Assembly (NCBI RefSeq): GCF_007362475.1
Contig: NZ_CP041687.1
Span: 1,054,001-1,118,000, forward strand
Reading direction: 5' to 3'
DNA from: Chryseobacterium sp. SNU WT5
GTDB taxonomy: Bacteria > Bacteroidota > Bacteroidia > Flavobacteriales > Weeksellaceae
DNA: 64,000 nucleotides
The number at the start of each line of letters is the position of its first letter. The first letter of the stretch is position 1. The position numbers and the translations under genes are program-made. Shown here piece by piece: positions 25,943-34,770 of this stretch. The notes under the pieces are model-generated. The model had not been told where the DNA came from. It did no database searches and saw only the letters and a list, made by a program, of their open reading frames with translations.

Positions 25943-27181
25943 TTACTTGTTTACTTTTATCAGACTTTCACTATCCATGAGATATTGAGCATTTTCTGCT
26001 ACTTCGTCTTCGGGTTTCAACCCACTTACAATTTCAATTTTATCTTTTACGATAGCGCCGGTTCCGACTTTGTGAGCAGTGAAACCGCCAGGTGCTTTCT
26101 TAAAGACAATTTTATCAATACCCAAAGAAACTACGGCTGTTTTTGGTAACCAATCGGCTGATTTAGAGTGGCTTGAAATTTCGGCATTTACCTGAGTACC
26201 AATCGGTATTTTCGCTACGCTGTTGTCGAAATAAACTCTTGCTGTAACTGTTTTGCTATCCGGACGGAAGAAAGGTTCAATAAAATCAATGGTACCTTTA
26301 AACCGACTTGACGGATCGTTTTGCGGAATAACGGTAACCGACTGCCCTTTGCTCACCAAAGCAATATCTTCTGCAAAAATATTGAGGAGTGCCCAACTTC
26401 GATTGGGATTGTACACCGTAAATATATTTTCTCCTTTTTGCAGATACATACCTTCTTTAAGTGGCAATTCTGCAGTAACTGAATTGGCCTGCATTACTTC
26501 AGTCGGTTGTGACTGGTTTGCCATACCTCCGGCAGATTGAATATATCCGCTGTAATTGCTAAAGACAGGAACACTCAAATCTGGTTTACCTTTCCTGCTG
26601 ATACTTTGAATCTGTGACGCTGGCATTCCCAAAAGAAGCAATTTTTGTCGGGATGCATTGATCATCATAGCGTTTGAACGGTCATTTTTCAACACGAATA
26701 AATGATTTTGCTGTGCCGTGAGTAACTCTGGACTGTAAATGTCCAAAATCCGTTGACCTTTGGAAACTTTTTGGAATTTGTACCGAACATACAATTTCTC
26801 GATCCTTCCGGCAATTCGGGAAGAGATCGTTCCGATCTGGCGCGTGTCGTAATCTACAATGCCCAATGCATCAACGGTGGTTGGAATATTTTCCTTCGAT
26901 AGACGAATAACAGGCAACTGAGAAACAACATAGTTATTGGTGGGTTGTAAAAGATCGTCCAGTTTGATACCATCTTCTTTTTGTGCAGGCGCATCTTTCA
27001 GCACCAGATCCATTCCGCATTTCGGACATTTTCCAGGTTTATCTGAAATTATTTCAGGATGCATTGGGCAGGTATAAGTATGCAGTCCCGCAGCTTGCGA
27101 GTGCGAGTCTTCCCAGAATTTTAATTTTTCACAAGCTGATAAAGTGAACAGCATTAACGTGAATAGTATTATTTTTTTCAT
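25943..27181 (-). CDS. RND periplasmic adaptor, CusB-like (first)
   Basis: The 412-residue adaptor lipoprotein has a signal with lipobox LSAC and a heavy-metal-binding unit (YTCPMHPEI...CPKCGMDLVLKD at about 35-62), followed by the usual adaptor domains. It shares architecture with the next gene but is clearly diverged, with its own Met/Gln-rich insertion (about 210-235). The start overlaps the CusC gene stop by 4 bp (ATGA type), showing translational coupling. Two adaptors may form a mixed hexamer or act at different metal loads. Confidence 0.88.
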   Translation of the reverse strand: MKKIILFTLMLFTLSACEKLKFWEDSHSQAAGLHTYTCPMHPEIISDKPGKCPKCGMDLVLKDAPAQKEDGIKLDDLLQPTNNYVVSQLPVIRLSKENIPTTVDALGIVDYDTRQIGTISSRIAGRIEKLYVRYKFQKVSKGQRILDIYSPELLTAQQNHLFVLKNDRSNAMMINASRQKLLLLGMPASQIQSISRKGKPDLSVPVFSNYSGYIQSAGGMANQSQPTEVMQANSVTAELPLKEGMYLQKGENIFTVYNPNRSWALLNIFAEDIALVSKGQSVTVIPQNDPSSRFKGTIDFIEPFFRPDSKTVTARVYFDNSVAKIPIGTQVNAEISSHSKSADWLPKTAVVSLGIDKIVFKKAPGGFTAHKVGTGAIVKDKIEIVSGLKPEDEVAENAQYLMDSESLIKVNK

Positions 27182-28425
27182 CTTCTTTCAAGTAATCGGT
27201 CTAATTCGGTTTGAGCCTGGAGCGCTTTTGTAAGAATATCAAAATATTCTAACTGAGTCATATTGAGTTTTTCCCACGCATCGTAAAGCGTAAAAAGATC
27301 CTCCGTATTTTGCTCGTAGCCCAATTGCATTAATTTGTAATTGTTTTTCAAAGCCGGAATAATGGTGTTTTCATACAATTGAATCTGTTTTTTATTCAGT
27401 TCTAATTCATTGCGCATTCCATATGCTCGACCGCTGTATTCATTCACCATGACGGCTTTTTGGGCAAGCAGTGCTTCTTCTTTGATCTGTAAACTTTCGA
27501 TATTGGCGTCATACATTTTAGAAGCCCACGGAACCAAAGGAATCTTCGCCATCACCATAAGGGTATACTGCATAGGCTGACCTCCAAATGCAAACATATT
27601 TTCGAATTTTACACCGAATTCTGGTCGCAAATTTTGTTTTTCCAGATCCTGTTTCAATTTTGCGATGTCAATTTCTTTGTCAATACCACGCAAATCGCTT
27701 CTGTTTTGATAAAAAAGTTCTGGATCAAAAAGTTCCAACCCATATTCATTTAAAGTAAAATCAGGCTGTACTTCCAGTTCTTCCATTGCGTTTCTTCCCA
27801 TCAAAGCGTTCAGGCGAATTCTTTTAACCTTAATATCATTATCATACATGAGTTGCATATTATCTGCTGAACCGAGTGCCGCTTTGGCTTTGTAGTAAGC
27901 AGAAATTTTTCCGAGGCCGTTTTTATACCTAATTTCTGCATTCCGTATCATGAAGTCCAGCATGTTTTTATTATCCTTAACTACTTTTATTTTCTTGTCC
28001 AGGACGATCCAGTCGTAGTAGAGTTTTTTTGCATCCTGAAAGTTTTCATTCAAGGTGGCAGACAATTTTTCTCTTTCGACAGATGACAACGCAAGCATTA
28101 GATTTTCATTGGCATCCAGTTTCTTTTTATTCGGAATCATCTGTTCGACCGAAACTGCAAAAGAACCCATACCCAGCATATCACCTTTTCTGCTCCAACG
28201 CTGTGGATTGTAAGGCGTCATAAAAAGACCTGCACCAACCGTCGGTGGCATCCAACTTCTGGAACCTTTGGCGGCTGCGTCGAGTGATCTCACTTCGGCA
28301 TCGTACATTTTTACGACCGGATTATTGGCAGCAATACTGTCTAAAATTTCAGACAAAGGCATTTGCTGCGCTCCCATTTTGCCGGAAAAAAAGGCAATTA
28401 TTAGTAGGAGTGTTATTTTCTTCAT
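27178..28425 (-). CDS. TolC-family outer-membrane efflux protein (CusC-like)
   Basis: This outer-membrane channel of the RND system has about 415 residues from ATG 28425 (a longer frame to 28467 adds a leader that is unlikely). Signal peptide is about 1-19 (ending MGAQQ). The mature part has long helical repeats characteristic of TolC, such as KKLYYDWIVLDKKIKVVKDN and the second-half ARxxLELNKKQIQLYE-like helices. It lies in the row CusA-CusC-CusB-CusB and overlaps the first CusB by 4 bp. It provides the exit duct for copper extrusion. Confidence 0.86.
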   Translation of the reverse strand: MKKITLLLIIAFFSGKMGAQQMPLSEILDSIAANNPVVKMYDAEVRSLDAAAKGSRSWMPPTVGAGLFMTPYNPQRWSRKGDMLGMGSFAVSVEQMIPNKKKLDANENLMLALSSVEREKLSATLNENFQDAKKLYYDWIVLDKKIKVVKDNKNMLDFMIRNAEIRYKNGLGKISAYYKAKAALGSADNMQLMYDNDIKVKRIRLNALMGRNAMEELEVQPDFTLNEYGLELFDPELFYQNRSDLRGIDKEIDIAKLKQDLEKQNLRPEFGVKFENMFAFGGQPMQYTLMVMAKIPLVPWASKMYDANIESLQIKEEALLAQKAVMVNEYSGRAYGMRNELELNKKQIQLYENTIIPALKNNYKLMQLGYEQNTEDLFTLYDAWEKLNMTQLEYFDILTKALQAQTELDRLLERR

Positions 28426-28444
28426 TTCTATTATCATTAAATTT

Positions 28445-30403
28445 TTAATGGGAAGCATCAAGTACATCTATTTTCCCGAGTTTATTCAGCTCCCATTCTT
28501 TCTGCATCAAAAAGATGATTGGCGTAACCAAAAGAATATGAATCGCCGAAGTGAAAACGCCACCCACCATTGGTAAAACAATAGGTTTCATCATATCACT
28601 TCCGACGCCGTGACTCCAAAGAATCGGGACTAATCCAAATAAGGTCACACAAACAGTCATTATTTTTGGTCTCAACCGTTTGGCGGCACCGTAAATAACA
28701 TATTCGCGCAGTTCCTCATTGGTTATGGTTTCCCGAGAGTTTCCATTCTTAGCTACCAATTGCACCATGGCATCGTTGAGATAAATGACCATTACAATTC
28801 CGGTTTCTACGGCGAGTCCGAAAAGTGCGATAAACCCGACTGCCACTGCGACGGAAAGATTCACGCCCCAAATCGAAACCATAAAAACACCGCCAATTAA
28901 GGCAAAAGGAATACTGATAAGATTAAAAAACGCTTCGCGATAAGAGTTAAAAGCAAAATACATGGAGAGAAAAATGACGATGAGCACGATGGGCATTATC
29001 ATCTTTAAAGTTTGTTCGCCTCGAATCAAATTCTCGTATTGGCCGCTCCACTCAACATAGTATCCTTTTGGCATTTTTGCCATTTTGGTATCTATCCTTT
29101 TCTTGGCTTCTTCTACGGTACTTCCTAAATCCCGGTCTCGCACATTGAATAAAACTGCGCCACGCAACATGGCGTTTTCTGAATTAATCATGGGAGGGCC
29201 TTCGGAGAGTTGTATATCTGCTACATTATTTAAAGGGATCGAACCAAATTTCATGGTTTGTAAAGGCAATCTGCGGAGCGATTCTATATTATTCCGAAAA
29301 TCTTGCCCATAGCGTGCATTCACCGAAAAACGCTGCCGACCTTCGATGGTCGTGGTCAGTTTCATACCACCCAAAGCACTTTCTACCACGGCGTTTACAT
29401 CATCCACACTTAAACCATATCTACTGATTTCATCTCTTTTAACTTCAATATCGATGTATTTACCACCAGTGATTGGTTCTACAAACATGTCTTGAATACC
29501 ATCGATACCAACAAGTTCATTTTTAATTTGTTGAGATAAGGCGTAAATACTATCTAAATTTTCACCGTATACTTTAACACCGACATCAGTTCTGATTCCG
29601 GTGGAAAGCATATTGATCCGGTTGACAATAGGCATTGTCCAGCCATTAGTGACACCTGGAATCTGAAGTTTAGCATTCAATTCATTGATCAAACCTTCCT
29701 TGGTTGTTCCCTCTCTCCATTCATCTTGAGGTTTTAATAAAATAATGGTTTCAATCATGGAAATGGGCGAATTGTCGGTCGCAGTATTCGCTCTACCGGC
29801 TTTACCTAAAACATGATCTACCTCCGGAACACTTTTAATAATTTTATCCTGAACCTGCAGCAATCTTTTTGCTTCCGAATTCGAAATATCAGGCAGCGTT
29901 ACCGGCATAAAAAGAATCGATCCTTCATCCAAAGGCGGCATAAACTCCCGACCGAGATTCAGCACCATCGGAATACTAATTAAAAGAGCGAGAAGATTGA
30001 TGCCCAGCGTTGTTTTTCGCCACTTGATACACCATCTGATCAAAGGTTCGTAAAACCTTTCCAAGCCTCTATTAATAGGGTTTGTACTGTCATCTTTAAA
30101 CTTTCCTTTCATAAAAAAGGATATGAGCACTGGTGCCAAAGTAAGGACCAAAAACGCATCAACTATCAGTATGAAAGTTTTGGTATAAGCCAAAGGATGA
30201 AACAGTTTTCCTTCTTGCCCCGTCAACATAAATACGGGGAGAAATGAAACCACAATAATCACTGTAGAAAAAAATACGCCTCTTGAGACCTGCTTGCATG
30301 ATTTCTCAATAATACTCATCCGAATATCTTCGGGTATTTTTTTATAACTATCCGGCTTTTTACTTTTCTTCCGGAATATATTTTTAAACCAATCGGTCTT
30401 CAT
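28445..30403 (-). CDS. CusA/CzcA-type RND pump, C-terminal part
   Basis: These 652 residues correspond to the C-terminal about 60 percent of a heavy-metal RND transporter. They start with a cytoplasmic loop and helices (VIIVVSFLPVFMLTGQEGKLF, FILIVDAFLVLTLAPVLISF), then the second periplasmic porter domain and the last membrane helices. On its own it lacks helices 1-4 or so and the first porter loop, which are supplied by the gene just upstream. Its ATG at 30403 lies 2 bp after the upstream TAA. The two frames differ by -1, and one A added to the A5 run at the 3' end of the upstream gene would fuse them into a pump of about 1080 residues, the normal size. Whether this is a mutation or a real split is open. 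Confidence 0.85.
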   Translation of the reverse strand: MKTDWFKNIFRKKSKKPDSYKKIPEDIRMSIIEKSCKQVSRGVFFSTVIIVVSFLPVFMLTGQEGKLFHPLAYTKTFILIVDAFLVLTLAPVLISFFMKGKFKDDSTNPINRGLERFYEPLIRWCIKWRKTTLGINLLALLISIPMVLNLGREFMPPLDEGSILFMPVTLPDISNSEAKRLLQVQDKIIKSVPEVDHVLGKAGRANTATDNSPISMIETIILLKPQDEWREGTTKEGLINELNAKLQIPGVTNGWTMPIVNRINMLSTGIRTDVGVKVYGENLDSIYALSQQIKNELVGIDGIQDMFVEPITGGKYIDIEVKRDEISRYGLSVDDVNAVVESALGGMKLTTTIEGRQRFSVNARYGQDFRNNIESLRRLPLQTMKFGSIPLNNVADIQLSEGPPMINSENAMLRGAVLFNVRDRDLGSTVEEAKKRIDTKMAKMPKGYYVEWSGQYENLIRGEQTLKMIMPIVLIVIFLSMYFAFNSYREAFFNLISIPFALIGGVFMVSIWGVNLSVAVAVGFIALFGLAVETGIVMVIYLNDAMVQLVAKNGNSRETITNEELREYVIYGAAKRLRPKIMTVCVTLFGLVPILWSHGVGSDMMKPIVLPMVGGVFTSAIHILLVTPIIFLMQKEWELNKLGKIDVLDASH

Positions 30404-30405
30404 TA

Positions 30406-31689
30406 TTAGGAGTTTTTGTTTTGATTATGATTCTGCCAATCCGACAGATTTTTGTACGCATTTTCAGACATTATAATTCCGTTATCTACGATAACCCCAA
30501 TTGCTAAGGCAATTCCTGTAAGCGACATGATGTTGGAGGAAAGTCCAAAAGCATTGAGCAAAATAAAGGCAATCGCAATAGTGATCGGGATTTGAATAAT
30601 AATACTCAAAGCACTGCGCCAGTGAAAAAGAAAAACAATGACAATAATAGCCACCACAATCATTTCTTCAACGAGTTTGGTTTTAATATTATCTATTGCT
30701 GCCTCTATAAGAGTACTTCTATCATAAGATGTTTTTAGAGTAACCCCTTCCGGAAGTCCTTTTTCTACCTCTTTCATTTTCTCTTTTACATCATTGATCA
30801 CTTTATCGGCGTTTTCACCGTAGCGCGCAACGATAATTCCGCCCACTACCTCACCTTTGCCGTCAACATCAAAAATACCCGTCCGCAGATCGCCACCCAT
30901 TTGCACTGATGCAACATCTTTCACACGAACTGGAATGCCCTGATTATTGCCGACGCCAATGTTTTCGATATCTTCAATATTATTGATGTAACCAAGACCG
31001 CGAATGATGTAAGCCATATCTGCCATCTCGAATTTTCGGCCACCGACGTCATTATTATTGGTCTTCACCGCCTTCATTACGTCTAATAAGGAAATATTGT
31101 AGTATTGCAATTTTACCGGATCGATCACCAGTTGGTATTGTTTTTCGAACCCACCAAAAGAGGCGACTTCTGAAACGCCAGGTACTGTTTGTAGGGCAAA
31201 TTTGATATACCAATCCTGTAAGGCACGCTGATCGCCCAGATCCATGTCTGGTGCATCTAAATGATACCAGTACACATGACCTACGCCTGTACCATCGGGC
31301 CCGAGCGTCGGAGTAACATCTTGTGGAAGTAATCGCTGTGCATAATTGAGCCGTTCCATGACCCGTGTTCTTGCCCAATAAATATCGACATCATCGTCGA
31401 AAATAACATACACGAAACTCATCCCAAACATGGAGGACGCTCGAATATTTTTAATTTTCGGAATCCCCTGCAGATTACTGACCAAGGGAAAAGTTACCTG
31501 ATCCTCGATGATCTGTGGACTTCTTCCCATCCACTCCGTGAAGACGATTACCTGATTTTCACTCAAATCAGGAATCGCATCAATCGGATTATTTCGGACG
31601 GCAAAGATCCCCCAGATAAACAGACCTGCTGCAATCAGCAGTACAAAGTATCGGTTTTTAAGAGATAATCTTATTAAATTTTGAATCAT
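30406..31689 (-). CDS. CusA/CzcA-type RND pump, N-terminal part
   Basis: The 427 residues form the N-terminal portion of a heavy-metal RND transporter: helix 1 (FVLLIAAGLFIWG), the first periplasmic porter domain (NPIDAIPDLSENQVIVF, TGVGHVYWYHLD) and helices 2-4 (VVAIIVIVFLFHW, GIALAIGVIVDNGIIM). The protein stops in the cytoplasmic loop after the ENAYKNL segment with an Asn/Gln/Lys-rich tail encoded by A-rich DNA. The companion frame starts 2 bp later. Full-length relatives continue unbroken at this point. It is preceded by a DUF3347 gene 14 bp upstream and belongs to the leftward cus-like operon. Confidence 0.85.
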   Translation of the reverse strand: MIQNLIRLSLKNRYFVLLIAAGLFIWGIFAVRNNPIDAIPDLSENQVIVFTEWMGRSPQIIEDQVTFPLVSNLQGIPKIKNIRASSMFGMSFVYVIFDDDVDIYWARTRVMERLNYAQRLLPQDVTPTLGPDGTGVGHVYWYHLDAPDMDLGDQRALQDWYIKFALQTVPGVSEVASFGGFEKQYQLVIDPVKLQYYNISLLDVMKAVKTNNNDVGGRKFEMADMAYIIRGLGYINNIEDIENIGVGNNQGIPVRVKDVASVQMGGDLRTGIFDVDGKGEVVGGIIVARYGENADKVINDVKEKMKEVEKGLPEGVTLKTSYDRSTLIEAAIDNIKTKLVEEMIVVAIIVIVFLFHWRSALSIIIQIPITIAIAFILLNAFGLSSNIMSLTGIALAIGVIVDNGIIMSENAYKNLSDWQNHNQNKNS

Positions 31690-31703
31690 TATATTTTATC
31701 AGT

Positions 31704-32321
31704 TTACTTAATTTCCTCCTGCACTTCCCCACAGGTAAGCATTCCTTTACCGTAATAAGGATTTTTAACGTCTTTAGAAGAACTTAACCAGAAAGCACCT
31801 TTGCTGTCATTATACATTGGGCAGAAGACTTTATAAACCGGCTTTGAAGCGCCGAAATCTTTAACCAAATCATAAAAATCTGCACTTAACAAATCCAGAT
31901 GTTCTCTTTGATGTTCGATATTTCCAGCATTTTCCGCGATGTGTTCTGCATGTTCTTTAATCTCAGCGACGATATCTGCGTATTCTTTTTTTTGCTCCGT
32001 CGAAAAACTGGTTTGGTCAATTTTCGCTAGCGACTGTACCATATCTTTACCGGAAGAAGCTGCCTCCCCAGCATTATCATCTGCGAGCGCTGAAGTTAGT
32101 TGCATATAGTTTGAAGTGAGATTATCCAGATTGGCGGAGGATTTTTTGGCTTCAACAACGGTCATGTTTTCATTCATGGACATACCCTCCATTGTTTCGC
32201 CATCTTTCATGCCGTTCATATCGTGCTGCATGGTGGTATTAGCGGTTTGTTCTTTGTTTTCTTTACAGGCACTTACTGTTAATGCGCCAAGGGTCAAAAG
32301 ACCTATTACTGCTATTTTCAT
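31704..32321 (-). CDS. DUF3347 lipoprotein (copy 4)
   Basis: The 205-residue lipoprotein starts at ATG 32321; the longer frame to 32540 reads through the upstream gene. Lipobox SACK is at about residues 16-19, then a Met/Asp/Gly linker (MQHDMNGMKDGETMEGMSM) and the DUF3347 domain with EHAEHI, EHQREHL, CPMY...FWLSSS, NPYYGKGM and TCG intact. It is the second gene of the cus-like operon, directly ahead of the pump, which links the family to metal export by position. It has the highest Met/His content of the four copies. Confidence 0.84.
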   Translation of the reverse strand: MKIAVIGLLTLGALTVSACKENKEQTANTTMQHDMNGMKDGETMEGMSMNENMTVVEAKKSSANLDNLTSNYMQLTSALADDNAGEAASSGKDMVQSLAKIDQTSFSTEQKKEYADIVAEIKEHAEHIAENAGNIEHQREHLDLLSADFYDLVKDFGASKPVYKVFCPMYNDSKGAFWLSSSKDVKNPYYGKGMLTCGEVQEEIK

Positions 32322-32340
32322 TGTTTTGATTTTTAAGTTA

Positions 32341-32742
32341 TTAATTATTGAAATAAGTTTCATAGTTGGATTGGTTTTCGAAATACAATACATTATCATT
32401 TTCGTCTGCCTTTGCAATAATCGCAGTTGCTTTATCGACCGGTTTCTTAGATACTGGATCCAAAGCAATACGTGCGCTTTCTTGGGTCGGGATCTTCTCC
32501 TGACAATCTGCGCAACAGCCGTAATAAATTTTGCCGTCATATTTTACTTCCAGTTGTTTTTTACCCATGTAGGCATTATTCACCATGCATACTTCATCGT
32601 TTGGAAGAAGGTCGCCAACTTTGGGCTGACCATTAACGACAGCAGCATTTACAATTTCATTGTTATTATTGGTTTCAGGACTGTTACAAGAATAGAGAAA
32701 CAAGGCCAATACGGCCATTATTCCAAATGTCAAATTTTTCAT
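32341..32742 (-). CDS. Small metal-binding lipoprotein with Cys-Cys-x-x-Cys site
   Basis: The 133-residue lipoprotein starts at ATG 32742 (longer frame to 32790). Lipobox is LYSC after a hydrophobic signal. The mature part contains PNDEVCMVNNAYM and YYGCCADCQEKI, a TRASH/YHS-like cysteine pattern suited to metal binding. It heads the operon running through DUF3347, the RND pump, CusC and both CusB genes. A 13-bp palindrome lies 36 bp upstream of the start. Its role may be periplasmic copper capture ahead of export. Domain name is uncertain; the Cys motif and signal are clear. Confidence 0.76.
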   Translation of the reverse strand: MKNLTFGIMAVLALFLYSCNSPETNNNNEIVNAAVVNGQPKVGDLLPNDEVCMVNNAYMGKKQLEVKYDGKIYYGCCADCQEKIPTQESARIALDPVSKKPVDKATAIIAKADENDNVLYFENQSNYETYFNN

Positions 32743-32777
32743 GAAATTTAGATTTAAGATTAAGATTGAATTAAAAG

Positions 32778-32790
32778 ATGCGTGACGCAT
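32778..32790. promoter_or_regulatory. Candidate operator at the head of the cus-like operon
   Basis: ATGCGTGACGCAT is a perfect 6-1-6 palindrome 36-48 bp upstream of the lipoprotein start. It is GC-richer than its surroundings. A copper-responsive regulator site is a guess; no second copy was noticed. Confidence 0.35.
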
Positions 32791-32942
32791 AGACTGGCTC
32801 TACGAGTTAATCGTATACTATTATGAATATGACCATAGTAGCATTTCGGTAGATCAAAAAGTTGAGCACAATAAGTATAACGAGTTAATAAAGGACAAAC
32901 GCACTTTAGAACATCGCATAACTCGGGCTGTAAGAACGGTAT

Positions 32943-33356
32943 TTAACCTATTTTTGGCGGTTGCCAAATGGTGTGAAATCCACTGGAATAAAATGGACTA
33001 AGATAATAGAATTGCGATCTTTTGGAAGTAAAATCAAACTTGTTTTGAGAATTTAGAAACTTATCGCTATTAGCGAGCACTGGATATTGAGAAGAACTGC
33101 AAGTATTTCCACTGCAGTTACCGGAACAATCACCGGTTGAACATTGATGGGATTTAGGATGGCAACATTCATCTTCACAGTCTCCGCTGGAACATTCCGG
33201 CTGTATCTCGGCGAATGATTGCCTGAACTCTAATGCAGTCACCGATTTTTCTACTTTATCAGTCTTTTTATTTATGGCGCACCCGAATACAAGATTAGGT
33301 ACTAGAAATAAAACCAGTATAAAACAGGAAAATAGTATTTTAGAATTAATATGCAT
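32943..33356 (-). CDS. Small exported Cys-rich protein
   Basis: The 137-residue protein has an N-terminal signal (about 1-24, ending VFGCA, possibly a lipobox). A Cys-rich middle (about 54-90) has GDCEDECCHP, HQCSTGDCSGNC and CSSS. The terminal part contains aromatic residues and ends IWQPPKIG. About ten cysteines and two histidines suggest metal binding. No family is recognised. It is the last gene of part A, about 190 bp before the internal end-like motifs, and is separate from the lipoprotein operon. Confidence 0.62.
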   Translation of the reverse strand: MHINSKILFSCFILVLFLVPNLVFGCAINKKTDKVEKSVTALEFRQSFAEIQPECSSGDCEDECCHPKSHQCSTGDCSGNCSGNTCSSSQYPVLANSDKFLNSQNKFDFTSKRSQFYYLSPFYSSGFHTIWQPPKIG

Positions 33357-33962
33357 TTATAAGTAATCCGTAACAAATATAGTTATTTTAATTTATTGAA
33401 AGACCATCATTTGCTTTTATTTAAAATGAAAATCAGTTTTAAATTTAGGATCTCATTATAAATTTCTGTGGGTATAAAATATACTCTCTCTATTGTAAAT
33501 GCTAACTACATTACGATCTTTAATCATTATACTGGTTACGCTATAATTAGTCCCTACTTCAAAAATCAGGGACTAAATTCGGGATTGTTTAATGGTTTTG
33601 CTGATGGTTTACGATTGTTTAAATTTATCTAACTTGCTTATTTTCAATGAAATGATGTTTTAAAATGGTATATTGGGTTATGCCAAAAGTACCATCCTCT
33701 CTACAACACACCTGTAAGTTATTAATTTACAGGTTTTTATTATTCATAGGGACTGAATCAGGGACTAAAATTCTTGATTTTTTTTTCTATAATTTTTAAT
33801 TTAAACATCACCAAATTTATTAATAACGTTCTCGATAGTATTTTTCAATTGAGTTTTTGTGAAAAATAGCTACATTTATCTATAAACAAAATAATATCGT
33901 AATTTTCAAGCGATTCGCAAAACCACATATCTTAACATTGCAAAATACATAGTTTAAAAAAG
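33357..33962. other. Non-coding junction between the two island parts
   Basis: These 606 bp have no recognisable gene. They contain a right-end-like inverted pair, a diverged att core TCTACAA (33700-33706), a hairpin (33711-33738) and a left-end-like direct pair. The spacing from the first TAGTCC to CTACAA is 153 bp, the same as at the true right end of the island. Confidence 0.55.
33547..33768 (+). repeat. Internal element ends (attR-like then attL-like)
   Basis: TTAGTCCCT (33547-33555) and CAGGGACTAA (33567-33576) reproduce the inverted pair of the right end with about 45 bp of ungapped similarity. TCTACAA at 33700-33706 is the 7-bp part of the core shared by all three sites. TAGGGACTGA (33747-33756) and CAGGGACTAA (33759-33768) reproduce the 12-bp-spaced direct pair of the left end. 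Confidence 0.6.
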
Positions 33963-34640
33963 TTAAGATCTGTCCAAACTTGAAAAAACCAAATCATTTA
34001 GAAATTCAACTATTTCAGTCTCTTTATTTCTTTTGCTGAAATCGGTCAGTGAGGAAAGATTGTGCATGAAAAAGTTTTGAAAATGCGCTATTTCTACGAT
34101 CGTTGACGCTAAAGATTTGGGAAACTTATAATTTGGATTGTATGCTAAAATGACATTGCCGATCAAGGTGCATAAATCTTTGTAAGGTTGAAAAAATTCT
34201 GATTTATTATCTTCCTCCACTTGTTTCGTTAAATAGGCTTTGGAACCTTCCGCCACGATTACGGGATGCAGAAGACTTTCATCTATATAACTCGTTTGCT
34301 TATCATCTTCAATGGGAGATGTTAACAGGTTTATTATTTTTTGCAGTTTGACTTTGTGATCTTTGATGTTATTCGTCTGGAAATTGATCTGAAATTCTAT
34401 CCATCCAAAATACCACGCAGTAATATAAATCAATAATTTATGCTTGTTTTCAAAATAGCGATAAATACCCGCCTCTGTTGAACTAATTTCTTCGGCGAGT
34501 TTTTTAAAAGTAAAAGCTTCGAATCCTAACTTATAAATCAGTTCTACACTGTGTTTCAGAATTTTTCTTCCCAAATCCGTGTCTTCAGGATTACGAAGAT
34601 ATAAATCTTCATTCATTTTTATTTTGAACTGGTATTCCAT
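33963..34640 (-). CDS. TetR-family transcriptional regulator
   Basis: The 225-residue repressor has an N-terminal HTH (about 22-70) containing AFTFKKLAEEISSTEAGIYRYFENKHKLL, the TetR signature, and a helical ligand domain. It is divergent from the DedA gene. A perfect 7-1-7 palindrome (34718-34732) sits in the DedA promoter and is the obvious operator candidate. It would then repress the DedA-zf-TFIIB-TerC operon and possibly itself. Ligand unknown. The start could also be the ATG 24 bp inside. Confidence 0.87.
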   Translation of the reverse strand: MEYQFKIKMNEDLYLRNPEDTDLGRKILKHSVELIYKLGFEAFTFKKLAEEISSTEAGIYRYFENKHKLLIYITAWYFGWIEFQINFQTNNIKDHKVKLQKIINLLTSPIEDDKQTSYIDESLLHPVIVAEGSKAYLTKQVEEDNKSEFFQPYKDLCTLIGNVILAYNPNYKFPKSLASTIVEIAHFQNFFMHNLSSLTDFSKRNKETEIVEFLNDLVFSSLDRS

Positions 34641-34717
34641 AGGTATTAATTCTTTCCTGAAAAAGTTTGTACAAATCTACCGAAAAAAACTTTACTTTTT
34701 TTTATGATAGTATTACT

Positions 34718-34732
34718 ACTATTTAAAATAGT
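34718..34732. promoter_or_regulatory. Candidate TetR operator
   Basis: ACTATTT-A-AAATAGT is a perfect inverted repeat, placed just upstream of the -7 element of the DedA promoter between divergent TetR and DedA genes. Confidence 0.55.
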
Positions 34733-34737
34733 TTAAC

Positions 34738-34745
34738 TACTTTTG
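34738..34745 (+). promoter_or_regulatory. -7 element of the DedA operon
   Basis: TACTTTTG fits TAnnTTTG. The DedA ATG at 34771 follows 25 bp later. The -33 position is not obvious and is occupied by the palindrome. Confidence 0.5.
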
Positions 34746-34770
34746 TCAAGAATTAAAAAACTTACTGCAA

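Noticed and set aside
24735-27181. Possibility that the two CusB genes are one duplicated sequence from assembly error
   Set aside because: The proteins differ throughout in sequence and insertions, so they are true paralogues.
31704-32540. Long 278-residue form of DUF3347 copy 4
   Set aside because: The extra N-terminus overlaps the upstream lipoprotein gene; a lipoprotein signal begins at ATG 32321.
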